Below are positions 11,991 through 22,296 of a DNA stretch of 64,000 nt, one piece after another. Positions within the stretch are counted from its first letter, which is position 1; each line of letters begins with the position of its first letter. Source of the DNA: Hanleya hanleyi (Eukaryota > Mollusca > Polyplacophora > Lepidopleurida > Hanleyidae); assembly GCA_036873755.1 (NCBI GenBank), contig JAVTVY010019603.1:1-64000 (forward strand). The letters run 5' to 3'. Position numbers and translations under genes: made by a program. The notes under the pieces were generated by a model. The model was not told the DNA's origin and searched no databases. It worked only from the letters and a program-made list of their open reading frames with translations.

Positions 11991-12769
11991 TTTTTGAAAG
12001 CGCATTTCCTAAGGATGCCAAACAAATCAATTTGTTCATTTTAAATCTCTAGGTTGTGAAGACTTTCAAATTAAAAGAAAAAAATAATTTAAAAAATGAG
12101 CCTTCAGTTTTAAATGGCTATTTTCAAGTATTCAACTTATAGTTACTCACATCATCATTTCCTATAGGAGACCACTCCAACAGGAAATCCGTGTTTCAGT
12201 TTTTGTCAATTTTGGTCTAGTCCTTATTTTATTGACATTTAATTGAACTCCAAAGTTCAAAACTGAGTTGCTTGATTTTGTAAAGAAATATTTAGTTAAA
12301 TGTCAATAGAATGAGATCTAGTTTACTCAGATTAAGTTGTTTCGGAGATGGTATAGAAAGTGAGGAGGCGGGAGGGTGGGGGGGATGGGGTTATGCTTCT
12401 CAGGCCTAATAGGGTTAGTCTACGAAGCATTCATCAGTTCCTTTTTCTGACGGAGATATGAGCGAACGTAGAGTCGATATCTTGGACATTATTTATCCAC
12501 ATGAGCAGTGTGACTAACGTCACAGGACCTACGAAGTAGAGTAGGCATTAGGACTCGATCGCATTTTCATTGAGATATGATGTGACCCTCCCCTACGGTA
12601 CGTTTCATCATAATATGGTACATGTACAACCTTCCATAACAGCCATAGGTTCTCTTTATAACATGCCTTTTGTGAGATTGAGCAAGATTATGTTCTGGGT
12701 ATTTATATATTTACATCGATGTGTTCGTGCCACAAAAAATGAAAGTATATTGGTGAATGTTCTGGTCAT

Positions 12770-12958
12770 TTAGTGATCCGGCCCTGGTACATCAAGCAGT
12801 TGAATAGACTCGGAGTTAAATGCATTAATACTGGGTTTCACCAGCCTCCGTCTATAAATAGTTCGCTCAGCTGTATTGAGGTCGCTGTCCTCCGATCTTG
12901 CGGTTGAATTCAACAGCGAGAGAGCACCAGGCATGCCAGGGCTGTTCCCAAATTCCAT
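12770..12958 (-). CDS. Unassigned 62-codon ORF, possible exon
   Basis: Opens with an ATG at 12958 and reads MEFGNSPGMPGALSLLNSTA, then a polar stretch ending VPGPDH. Composition looks more protein-like than the neighbouring frames, but I recognise no family. It sits between copies of dispersed repeats with no visible promoter or partner exon. It could be a stray host exon or chance. Confidence 0.2.
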   Translation of the reverse strand: MEFGNSPGMPGALSLLNSTARSEDSDLNTAERTIYRRRLVKPSINAFNSESIQLLDVPGPDH

Positions 12959-13006
12959 GGTGTCATGTTTCCCTCGCTTAAATGATCGGACTTTTCTCCG
13001 TATGAT

Positions 13007-13437
13007 CTATAACAATATACTGAAGTGTTAATTATAAATCTACTTTTAATCAGAATTATTTCAGATCAGAACTAGCTGGTAACAATGCCCTAATGCTCGT
13101 TCATGCCAAAAATCAAGGTTATAATGTCAACGGTTCTCCTTATTTTGCCGACGAAAGGATTCGGATGGACTGACTGACTCACTCATTACCGGACAATTTG
13201 CGATCTGTAGCCTACTTCGTAGGAAAATACGTATATTCCTACGAAGTAGGCTACCATTTGCAAATTGTCCGGCAATGAGTGAGTCAGTCAGTCAGTCAGT
13301 CAGTCCATCCGAATCCTTTCGTCGGCAAAATAAGGAGAACCATTGACATTAGAACCTTGATTTTTGACACGAACGTGCATTAGGGCATTGTTACGAGCAA
13401 GTTCTGAGCTGACCGAATTCTGATGAAAATTTGATTT
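13007..13437. repeat. Palindromic pair of R2 repeats
   Basis: A direct R2 copy (13007-13228) is followed after a few bases by an inverted R2 copy (13234-13437), giving a hairpin with arms of about 200 bp around 'aaaatacgtatattc'. The two arms differ at several positions and in the number of 'gact' units. Confidence 0.8.
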
Positions 13438-13534
13438 ATAATTTTTATTTTATTTTATTTATTGATGGCTGAGCGAGTGCAGTCATGCCCATCGGGAACC
13501 CTTGGCTGTATGTTTCACTGTGACTTTTGAAGGT

Positions 13535-13660
13535 TCCCTGATACGGATATCACGACACACCGGTTCTTGTAAAATCAACGAAGTTAAGCGACTTTGAGCC
13601 CGGTCAAGACTTGGATGGGTGACCTCGTGCTGTACTGCTGGGCTGATAAGTGTCCAGGGT
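13535..13660 (+). repeat. 5S rRNA-like sequence (5S-derived SINE or pseudogene)
   Basis: The core matches the eukaryotic 5S internal control region in order and spacing: CGAAGTTAAGC, then GAGCCCGGTCA, then ACTTGGATGGGTGACC (13578-13624). Flanking 5S arms are weak, and no T-run terminator follows. This fits a 5S-derived SINE head or a 5S pseudogene better than a functional gene. Upstream is an AT-rich tract. Confidence 0.65.
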
Positions 13661-14076
13661 AATAGGAACTGAGGGCGATAATAGTTGCTACGCTAATGAC
13701 GCACCAGCGGTGACATCTGGGAAAGTTAATAGTACCCACTGTCAATTAGACACTGCTATATAAATTCTCTTACGGTAGCACATAGGGCCCCCAAGTCATC
13801 TCTCGAGTACACACTTAAATCATATCAACCCCTACTTCGTAGGTCCTGTGACGTTAGTCACACTGCCATGTGTTTCATAACTCCAATGCATATAATATGA
13901 CAACTTGACTGTTTCAGTTGTCCCTGCATGTAGATCAGCCTCGTTTTCTGCTCTCAAAATCTGGCGGCTAACAGAGCAAATGTTGTTTCATCACCCAGTC
14001 ATCGGCACTCCGTCACGCGGGTCCAATACTGTTAGCTATTTTGAGCCTGGTCCCAGACACTGTCTCTAGCATAGTG

Positions 14077-14293
14077 CTCTCTAAAATAATTAGATTGAAA
14101 ATTCAATCTATCAGACTGGAATTAGTGACGAATCTATTCGATTGAATATTCCATCTATTAGACTGAAAATTTCAATCTAGTAGATCGGATTTTCTGTCTA
14201 CAACAGATTCACTTTATTGTTTTCAATCCAATAAAAGATTGGTCACTAATTTCAATCTGATAGATTGAATTTCAATCTAATTATTTTAGAGAG
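14077..14293. mobile_element. Foldback MITE, 217 bp
   Basis: Begins CTCTCTAAAATAATTAGATTG (first 20 bp shown in part) and ends with its reverse complement, with terminal arms of about 50 bp and further internal inverted copies of 'attcaatctat'. Almost the whole element can fold. Flanks suggest at most a 2-bp (TG) duplication. Non-coding, so mobilised in trans if at all. Confidence 0.75.
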
Positions 14294-14339
14294 TGGCAAT
14301 AGGAGAACCCACACGGTCATCCTGTATGGCAACCCGTTT

Positions 14340-14525
14340 CAGTATTTAATCGATTATTTGACATATCTTGAAATCTTTTGCACATATGTCGAAAAGATTT
14401 CAACATATGTGTAAAAGAATTACACGTGTGTATAAAAGTGCGCATTTATTTCACATATGTTGAAAAGTTTTATACATATGTGGAAAAGTTTTATACATTC
14501 TTCTTAAATTCTTTTATACATAGTA
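14340..14525. repeat. Imperfect short tandem repeat
   Basis: Irregular repeats of 'cacatatgtngaaaagtttt' about 20-28 bp apart, directly left of the Polinton promoter region. Non-coding. Confidence 0.6.
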
Positions 14526-14547
14526 TATAGCAAGGATATTCATGCCT

Positions 14548-15130
14548 ATTTGGACGAGTGCGCAGGTGTTTTTGCGCAGTTATGACGTCACTTCCGGTTT
14601 TTGTGGAGGTTTTGTGGAGGTCAGGAGGAGGTGTGCGCAGGATTGTTCTGCGCAGGTATGACGTCACTTCCGGTCTGCGTGAATCGGGCGTGACCTGGGT
14701 ATGTTTGACCGTATGGAATGCATGTACTGACTTGTATCTGGGTTTTTTCCATCACGGGGAGGTCACGTGATCACTATAGTTCAAGGTCATTTTGAATGAT
14801 AGGAATGCATGTACTGACCTGATCATTCATCCGGGGACTTGTTTACATCCGTGTACATCCGGGACCTTGTACATGTATTCATCCGGGCATGTATTCATCC
14901 AGGCATTGATGGTGGAATCAAGGAACAACCGGGTATTTTAGGGTTGACCTATATCCGTGTCCTCTAGCAATGTCTGTAGTGTATGTGGGGTTTTTCCATT
15001 CATCCTTTTTACATACGGGTTCACACGCGGACTTACATCCGGGTTCTTGTACAGCCGGGTTCTTGTACATCCGGGGTCTTCTATGTAGGTATATAAAAGT
15101 GGGGATTTTCATGGCATTGCTTCATTCATT
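14548..15130 (+). promoter_or_regulatory. PolB upstream regulatory region of the Polinton
   Basis: Contains two ETS-CRE composites (TGACGTCACTTCCGG at 14583-14597 and 14659-14673), a block shared with Polinton ends elsewhere ('ggaatgcatgtactgac'), at least six 'catccgggttc' units between 14827 and 15082, and a TATA box TATATAAAAG at 15090-15099. A TATA box about 30 bp before 'ttcattcattgg' puts transcription start near 15120. A matching arrangement precedes the PolB fragment at 47082. No clear left terminus of the element is visible. Confidence 0.65.
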
Positions 15131-15474
15131 GGCCTGTCTATTTGACCGTGCGTGAAGACTTACCAGCCTGAGCCAGCCTGAGCCTACCTGACGAGAGGAG
15201 CTAATACCAGTGGAGCCTGAAGCTAGGTGTGACCGATAGCATGAGATGTGGAGAAGATTTTCCAGGGGATCCAGGAGCGCCGCCGGCTGAAGTCTTACCC
15301 GAAGACGAGCGTGTGAGTGCGTTGTACCGACGTCCCTGAAACACGATACGCCATTATTTCCACCGTCACCGTCGTCTATTAGATTTGTATAATTTCCGGC
15401 TGGAGGACCTCACGCATCTTCCTACTTACGCCTAGAGCATTTTTACAGATCAAGTTACAGCCTTCAAATTGAAT

Positions 15475-18400
15475 ATGACACTTGGGTATATCTTACGGCA
15501 CAAAGAGACGGACCAGCTACGGTATTATTACCCCAGTAATAATACCTATGTGTTTGAACAACCGTTCACGGTGACGGATGCTATTTCTCTGGAGCCACTC
15601 ATCGACCAACTCATTACGTTGGATCCATTGGAATGGGCCCGGTTGCAACGTCCCAACACCAAATGGCTTGTAGAAATGGTGACGAACGTCACATTTTTCG
15701 TCATCAAATTGAGAGATCACCCCATCGGCGCTCCTGTTATTCCGCCGCCTTGGCTGGCCCATCGAAAAGGCATGTATGCGTTAACGGGAGGTAGAAATGA
15801 ACCCTACAAAGACCGGAAATGTCTGTTTCGATGTTGGGCCGTTCATTTGGACTGGTGTGATCCCCGGGGATTGTCATACCACTAGAGGACCGTTATTTTC
15901 CATACCGGGCGTGCTATGATTTCGAGGCCATTTTGGAACCCATGGATATTTTCTCAGCCAAAACGCAGTGGACACAGCGCCATATTCCCCTGAGTGTCAG
16001 CATTTCCAGCAAGGTTCCCGGCTATGACGCTGCGCCCGTATGTTTCGTGTCCACTGGGGACTCCCATGACCTGATTACCCGGATGATGGTATATTTAGAG
16101 GAAGTGAGTGCGGTCAGTACAGAACTGTTGGTGTCCAAGTTCCAGGACGTGCTGGACCAACTCGACGATCGTATTCCTACACCCGGTGTGTCCTTCAGCG
16201 ACGATGAAGAGTCGGAGACGGAGTCGGAGTCGGAGTCGGAAATGCAGGACATTCAATCGGAGGCTGTACCTTTACCTAAGCCGCATGCGGAGAAAATGAA
16301 AGCCCGCTTCCTACAATACCTAGGCCAGTTACCTGTGCTCGGCTTCAATTCGGGTCGATACGATTTGAACATGGTGAAGGAATTTCTCTACCCTTACTTG
16401 GCCCAGGCCAATACCATCAAGTCCGTCATCGAAAAGATCAATAACCATATGGCCCTCACCACCACGTCACTCCATTTCCTGGATGTACGTAACTACCTAG
16501 CTACCAATTATAGTTATGATCAGTGGGTGAAGGCCTGTGACTGTGCACAAACCAAAAAGAGGTTCCCTAACACCTATATGTCAACGTTCGACCGCTTGGA
16601 GGAAACACAGTTGCCACCCCGGGACGCTTACTTCGACGATCTGAAGCAGGTGGAATGTTCGGAAGAAACGTACCGGGAACTACAGCAGGTATGGAACGAC
16701 CAACACATGCAGAACTTGCGAGATTTCCTGGTGTATTATAACAACTTAGATGTGGTTCCATTCCTAGAAGCGGCCGAGAAAATGGCCCAACTCTTTCGGG
16801 ATCAAATACACGTGGACATATTCAAGGAGTGCTTGAGTTTACCGGGTCTTGCGCTTCGCCATCTCTTTCAAGATTGTTCCACGTACTTTTCACTCATTCA
16901 ACAAAAAGACGAGGACAAGTATGATTGTTTAAAACAGAACATCGTCGTCGGGCCCAGCCTTATTTTTCATCGTTATCACGAGAAGGACGTCACCACTCTT
17001 CCAGGTGGGAAACCCTGTGCCAAAATCATTGGATTCGACGCCAATGCCCTGTATCTGTGGTCTCTCGCCCAACCCATGCCAAGCGGACATTATACGCGCT
17101 GGTTGGCGAAAGGTCAGCATTTCCTACCTCAACGTACGCCGTACAAACATCTGGCTGACCAGTGGTTGGACTGGGAAGCCGATCGACGGGGAATTTCTAT
17201 ACGATATCAAACCAACGCCACAGAGAAGCGGATAGGAGATCGTCGACTCCCCGTCGATGGGTTTGCTATTATCCACAACAAACCCACCGTATTCCAATTT
17301 TACGGGTGTTACTGGCACGGCCACCAATGCCATTTCAGCGTTGGGCGCTTCAACGAACGACGTGGAAAATCGGCAGAAGAACTAGGGGCGGAAGTGGTGG
17401 AGAATGGGCATTACGTGAAAGAGATGGGGTACCAGCTCATCGAAATGTGGGAGTGTGAATTTCACACCATGTGCCAGGCCCTCCCACACTTACGCCGCTT
17501 CCTTAAAGCGCAAGAGTACCCCCTCAGTCGCCGGCGACTGCTGACCCTTCCACAGATTTTCAACGCCGTTCGTTCCGGCCACCTTTACGGGTTCGTAGAA
17601 TGCGATCTGCATGTTCCCGACAACCTCAAGCCACTATTCGCCCAGTGCCCACCCATCTTTAAAAATACGCTGGTGAGTCGGGATGACATTGGAGACACCA
17701 TGGGCGCCTATGCTGAGCAACACGAGTGCCTGTCTCGTCCTCGTTGGATGCTGATCGGGAGCATGTGGGGGAAAAACATCTTGCTGTGTACCCCTCTACT
17801 ACAGTGGTACATGAGCCACGGGCTCGAAGTGACGCGAGTGTATCAAGTCCTACAGTACGTACCGAACGACTGTTTTGCGGGGCATGTCGACATCGTGACG
17901 TCTGCTCGTCGTCAAGGAGATAAAGATCCCAGTCAGGCCATTATCAGGGAATCCTGGAAACTGACGGGCAATGGCTACTATGGAAAAACGGTAACCAACC
18001 AAGATAAGCACGTGAACGTGAATATCTGTACTACCAAACAAGCGCGCAAAAAGATCAACTCGCCCCTGTTTCGATCCGTGGACGTCATCGATGATGATAC
18101 GTATGAAGTCACTTCAGCCAAAAAGACCACGCGTTACAACTTACTGCTCCAAATTGGATGTATGGTATACCAGGTGGCCAAGCTGAGGATGCTGCAATTT
18201 TTATATGATTTCATGGGTGTGTATTTCAATCCATCAGACTGGCAATTCATGGAGATGGACACGGACTCTGCCTATATGGCCGTCTCTAATGCGGATTGGG
18301 AGTCACTCATCAAACCCGAATTACGCGCGCAATATAAGGCGGAACGGGACCAGTGGCTACCTCGACGCGACCATTACCAGTACGACAAGCGGACGCCGGG

Positions 18401-18710
18401 TCTCTTCAAGTTAGAGTGGAGTGGAGATGCCATGATTGCCCTGTCGTCCAAGACGTACTATTGTTACGGTGGAGATGGAAACAACAAGTTTAGTTGCAAG
18501 GGCGTCAACCGACGTGACCCTGCCATCGACAAAGCCCTCTACCTGGGCGTGATGCAAAGCCAGGCCAGTGCGAGTGGCACTAACCGAGGATTCCGGGTCG
18601 TCGACCACCAGATGCGGACGTACATCCAGAAACGAGATGCCTTCACATTTTTCTACCCGAAACGGAAAGTCCTTCCCGATGGAGTCAGTACCACCTACCT
18701 GGACTTGTGA
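15475..18710 (+). CDS. Polinton protein-primed DNA polymerase B (one frameshift)
   Basis: Family B, protein-primed type polymerase that replicates the linear element. The first 137 codons (15475-15885) and the 925-codon main frame (15933-18710) belong together: after a one-base frame change near 15885 the sequence continues into the exonuclease I motif (YDFEA). Other motifs are exonuclease II (GFNSGRYDLN), exonuclease III (YNNLDV), polymerase A (FDANALYL), polymerase B (NGYYGKT) and polymerase C (MDTDSAY). All catalytic aspartates I can place are present. An acidic Ser/Glu linker lies near codon 90 of the main frame. Homology continues upstream to about 15335, but with an in-frame TAG near 15430. 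The N-terminal zinc fingers of the copy at 46456-47082 were not found here. Ends at a TGA before a tRNA-like gene, convergent with the protease. Confidence 0.9.
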
Positions 18711-18793
18711 AACTATAACTTTTGATATACTTCTCATGATACAACGAGTTAAAACTATAACTGTAAAAAATAGCGTACACGATAACTGTAAAA

Positions 18794-18879
18794 GTCGGGA
18801 TGGCCAAGTGGTCTAAGGCGCCAGTCCTAAGTGCTGGTCTGCGCAATGCAGGTCGTTGGTTCAAATCCTACTCCTGACA
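18794..18879 (+). tRNA. tRNA-Leu(UAA)-like gene inside the Polinton
   Basis: Acceptor arms GTCGGGA and TCCTGAC pair over 7 bp with one G:T. It has D-arm GCC/GGC, an anticodon stem CCAGT/GCTGG with loop CCTAAGT (anticodon TAA), a long variable arm typical of Leu/Ser tRNAs, and a B-box GGTTCAAATCC. A TTTTT tract follows at once, as for RNA polymerase III. Two defects are visible: C instead of U at position 33, and a T:T mismatch in the T stem. It may be a captured tRNA, a decaying one, or a tRNA-like RNA of the element. Confidence 0.75.
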
Positions 18880-19017
18880 GTTTTTACATTCCTACTGTAT
18901 TCTTTATACATGTAAAAAACACCTACTGTATTGTTCGCATTCTTTGTACATATTCTATATATTCTTGTTCATCTGAACATAAAAAAAGTCAAAACGTCAC
19001 TTGTGTTTTCATGAATT

Positions 19018-19023
19018 TTTATT
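19018..19023 (-). terminator. Polyadenylation signal for the - strand Polinton genes
   Basis: TTTATT on the + strand is AATAAA on the - strand, about 65 bp beyond the protease stop. Fits 3' end formation for the late-type gene series. Confidence 0.5.
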
Positions 19024-19084
19024 GAACATCAATGAGCGTCAAAACAACAACGTCAGGGGAAATAAAAACACCGCGCAGTGGAAA

Positions 19085-19514
19085 TTAAGACAACCAGAGA
19101 AATGGGGCACGAACATTAAAACGAGAGGCAGCCCAGTCGTACACTAAGACATCGCGGTCTTCGGCTTGATAATAATCATCAAACATCTGTACGATCGTTT
19201 GCATAGAATGTCCTCTACTCCTGTGAGTGAGATAAAACACACAGTACTGTCCGCATACACTACTCAAGGGTCCTTGTAATCTTTTAGTATTCCAGCGCCA
19301 GACTGTAGTAGATTCGTCCATGAACTGGGTCAAATCGGGATGCAGGGGTGCAAGTCCGTAGGAATCAAAGTATTCTCCTTGGCCCAGGGCGTCCACGTAT
19401 ACAGCCACCCAATGTTCACCCGGTCGAGTACCTGGGTCTGTATTCAGGATGTAGGCCGCAGGGGTGGGTGTGGTGGAAAAGACATTACGTGGAAACACAC
19501 CTCGAAATCACCGG
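19085..19514 (-). pseudogene. Adenain-like cysteine protease of the Polinton (5' truncated)
   Basis: Capsid-maturation protease of the adenovirus protease (C5) type. Visible are the catalytic His in GEHWVAVY, the acidic-side motif YFDSYG, and the catalytic Cys in SSVCGQYCVFYL, in the family order. The C-terminal part extends to FNVRAPFLWLS. The frame continues 5' of the first usable codon through FRGVFPRNVF, as in the family, then meets a stop where sequence of the preceding gene begins. There is no ATG start, and the first ~15-20 residues appear deleted. Last gene of the - strand series. Confidence 0.8.
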
Positions 19515-19724
19515 CGACTTGCAGTCCACTGCGTACCGCTTGTTTGCCCACCGCTTTTACTCCACGTGCCACCAAGGGCAAGAACGTTTTGACAATGCTT
19601 CCCAGTATGTTTCCCAGCCCGTGACCTCGTTGCATGCACCGCTAAAGACCTGACCTCCACCTCCCGTTTGTTTCTTGTAATAGTCTGCATAGCTGGCCGT
19701 ATGGCACTGGTAAGGCACGTACAT
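19444..19724 (-). pseudogene. Polinton small amphipathic virion-type protein (frameshifted)
   Basis: Starts MYVPYQCHTASYADYYKKQT at 19724 and, after a frame change near 19637, continues as MQRGHGLGNILGS, then a hydrophobic/basic helix-like stretch (PLVARGVKAVGKQAVRSGL). Gly-rich amphipathic proteins of this form accompany capsid genes in Polintons and adintoviruses and recall adenovirus pX/pVI-like membrane-active or core proteins. That function is inferred. The C-terminus is lost at a junction near 19505 that runs straight into protease sequence. Its ATG overlaps the stop of the minor capsid gene (TAATG), suggesting coupled translation. Confidence 0.6.
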
Positions 19725-20486
19725 TATACGAAGTGGGGAGAACGTGCTTGTCGGAAATGAAGTGTCAGCACCACTTTCCCTCGTTCGAATGCGACCGGGC
19801 GTCCCGTGTCATCTCTTATATCCAACGTGATCGTGTTGATATCGGTCTGTCGTACGGGTAGGTTGGTTGTGGTTGAAACTCTGGGTGACTTGATCTCCAT
19901 ACTTCTTTTTAATGGGGACCACCCGTAACAGAGGTGTGTTGACATCTCCGACAATGTGGTTGTCAACCACGTCCGAGTAGACGTAGAGTCCGTACATACC
20001 CACTTTCATATCCATCGTAATTTCGGCTCTGTCGGTGCTTGTACCCGTGTAGACCGGGTGAGGGATACATAACATTTGCTGTAGGCTAGGACTGAGTTCG
20101 AGACAGGGCTTGTCGTTGTGTATGTTGTAATCGAAGTCCACATGATTGATGAAGGAAAAGGATTTGACGGGTGTTGAAGTATTCGTGACCACCCGTAGAG
20201 ACTTATAATGCATCAGTGTTTTCAGCCCCTGTATGAAATCCTTGGGGGTATCGTATTGGCCTTCGGGTAGGGTCAGTCGGGTTACTTTGCCTTCATAGGT
20301 CACCTCGTACCACACGTCCTTGTCTCGCACGTTGTACCACGAGTATGGGTATTGAATATCCACGAGTTCACATTCCCACCGTCCAGGTAAATGCAACGGT
20401 TGCGATAACTGGGTCACGTACTTGGCCAAGGTATTGTCAGGAAACACATCGAGCGAACTGTTACTGGGCAACGTGAGGTAAAACAT
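19724..20486 (-). pseudogene. Polinton minor capsid protein, penton-like (frameshifted)
   Basis: About 253 codons. Starts MFYLTLPSNSSLDVFPDNT, a typical opening of the Polinton minor capsid (single jelly-roll, penton-like) protein, with GRWECELVDIQYPYSWYN next. It ends with a strand-rich tail (VVLTLHFRQ). One frame change near 19860 separates the last ~50 residues. Expected role: five-fold vertex protein of an icosahedral particle. The partner major capsid protein is not found in this element. Confidence 0.75.
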
Positions 20487-20573
20487 GACGACTGAGCCTT
20501 TCTGCTTCCGCTTCCGGCTTTAATAGGGATCCCGGGCCTTGGGCGGTTGTATCTTCGTTGGGTGCTACTCGTC

Positions 20574-21270
20574 TTAGATTTTGAATAGGGATGAAAAGAA
20601 CGTGCCCGCCGTGAAGGTGTTTTGGGAGGTGTCAAAGGGGTATCTTTTCAAGAAGCTGGTGGTAGGCCACTCAGCGATTGTTGCATCCACGGTTTCTGCA
20701 TCCAAGTCCAGCGTTGAAGATTCACCACCAATTCTTGAGGGACGTGTGTGTCTTTCAACGCTTGAGCAAAGGCTTCCCAACCCGGTGGATCAGAGTGTTT
20801 GCGAGAACGCACGGTATCGTTGGTCAGATCGGTGATATGAGACCCCGGCACCACTCGGTTTCGAATAAGCAGTTCCTCCTGATCGGTCCAACCCATATCA
20901 GGATTCTGTTTCACCCGGTCCAACAATAAACGGGCCTTGGTGTTGAACGCCTTAGGGACACTGGCCAACACTTCATCTTCGAGGTGAGGGGTGATGAGGC
21001 TGGTGGTGGTGGTGGTGGTGGTGGTGGTGGTGTTGGAGGTGGTGATAATGTTGAACCACCCCTACATTGATCCATAAACTTCTTGTACCGGTTCAGCGTC
21101 TGATGGTAGAGTTGAATTTTCTCGTGATCGGGCAGTCGACGTTGAAGTATGCTATTCATCTCTTCCAGGAGGGACTGCAGTTGTTGTACCGTGGCAGGGA
21201 CAGGGTAGGGTGATTGCAAGCTTTGTAACAGTCGAGGTTCGACCAGCATCATTTTTTTATTATGTTCCAT
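20574..21270 (-). pseudogene. Conserved Polinton protein with P/T-rich linker (two frame changes)
   Basis: Starts MEHNKKMMLVEPRLLQS, has a helical N-terminal half, then a (CCA)n-encoded linker at 21001-21035, then a conserved C-terminal domain (KARLLLDRVKQNPDMGW, VPGSHITDLTND, GWEAFAQAL, LVVNLQRW). I recognise it as a protein recurrent in animal Polintons, but its function is unknown to me. The frame changes within the triplet repeat, probably by slippage of a non-multiple of three, and again near 20715. Starts 4 nt after the stop of the upstream gene. Confidence 0.6.
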
Positions 21271-21274
21271 GACG

Positions 21275-21610
21275 TTAGCGTCCCAAGATGGACCCTACTA
21301 ATGGTCCCAGTACGGAGGCTGCTAATGGAGCGAGTAGTGCCCCGAGAAATCCACCTTTCTGTAACACCTGTTTCTTTTTCTTTAAACTCGTCTTCTTCAC
21401 CAGCGTTCGGAGACCCGTCTTGTGCCGTTGCAGTTTCCCTTTCTGCAGAGGACTGAGGGGAACATTCCCTTTTAACACATTATGAGCGACTTCACACAAG
21501 CACCGTATCAATCCCGCGTCCGCCCCATGCACCAGGGCCCAGACCACCTCCGGTGGCGCGCTGCGTAACATGCGGAGCGCCGGCGCATGCTTCCGTATCC
21601 GCGCAGACAT
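21275..21610 (-). CDS. Conserved basic Polinton protein with hydrophobic C-terminus
   Basis: 111 codons, intact. Middle motif CEVAHNVLKGNVPLSPLQKG, then a Lys/Arg-rich stretch (HKTGLRTLVKKTSLKKKKQ), then a glycine-bounded hydrophobic tail (GGFLGALLAPLAASVLGPLV). I recognise the pattern as recurrent in Polintons. A virion core or membrane-active role is plausible by analogy with adenovirus core proteins, but not shown. Lies between the ATPase and the P/T-linker protein in the - strand series. Confidence 0.6.
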   Translation of the reverse strand: MSARIRKHAPALRMLRSAPPEVVWALVHGADAGLIRCLCEVAHNVLKGNVPLSPLQKGKLQRHKTGLRTLVKKTSLKKKKQVLQKGGFLGALLAPLAASVLGPLVGSILGR

Positions 21611-21670
21611 GATCAGGAAGTGAATGGTTTGAAGTCAACTCTTGTTCTTTTATTTGGGCGTGTACACCGT

Positions 21671-22281
21671 CTAGAACTCACCGGGAAAAATGTGGGTCCG
21701 CAATCGAAGTGCCGAAGGTGTCCCTTGTTTCAAGTCGATGAGCAGGTAGCCGTGGGCCTCCTGGGTGGCATCTTCAAAGGCTTCCCGAACAAAGGCCGTG
21801 TTTTTAGGGTACATCTGTTTCGCCAGGTGCATAATTTGTGACGCGTCTCTGGGGTTTTTGAACAGCACCACATACTTTTGAACAGCACCACATACTGGGC
21901 ATTCAAACTGATGTTTCTGTGCTCTTTGTTCTTACTGAAGAGATTTTGGACGATGTAGATGATACTCAGCCGGCGATGATGACTCCCTTTGGTAAAAAGC
22001 CGGGTCACTCGACTATCCGTTTCGGCCATCAGATCATCCACGACCACCAACGTGTCTTCTGTGGTATCCACTGGGGGTAACCTTTCCACCAAGGTGAGTC
22101 CAGGACTCCGTGCCAGTTCCTCGTACGCAGGCTGCCAAGCTCCATAACACCAAAGGATGCGGGCTACGAGAGGAGAAATGAGGGCTGGCTCCCCGATGAG
22201 ACGTTGAACGAAGTGTGTTTTTCCCGAACCGGTCGGTCCAGCGATGAGACACGTGAAAGGATGCTGCCACCGTGGATTCAT
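21671..22281 (-). pseudogene. Polinton packaging ATPase (FtsK/HerA type), broken by a 20-bp duplication
   Basis: Genome-packaging ATPase. MNPRWQHPFTCLIAGPTGSG opens the protein, with Walker A GPTGSGKT and Walker B TLVVVDDLM. The conserved C-terminal part (DATQEAHGYLLIDLK) lies in another frame. The frame change coincides with a perfect 20-bp tandem duplication, 21856-21875 and 21876-21895; 20 is not a multiple of three. I chose the ATG at 22281 because upstream in-frame codons are not ATG and family members begin near this motif. Confidence 0.85.
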
Positions 22282-22296
22282 GTTCCACCACACTAG

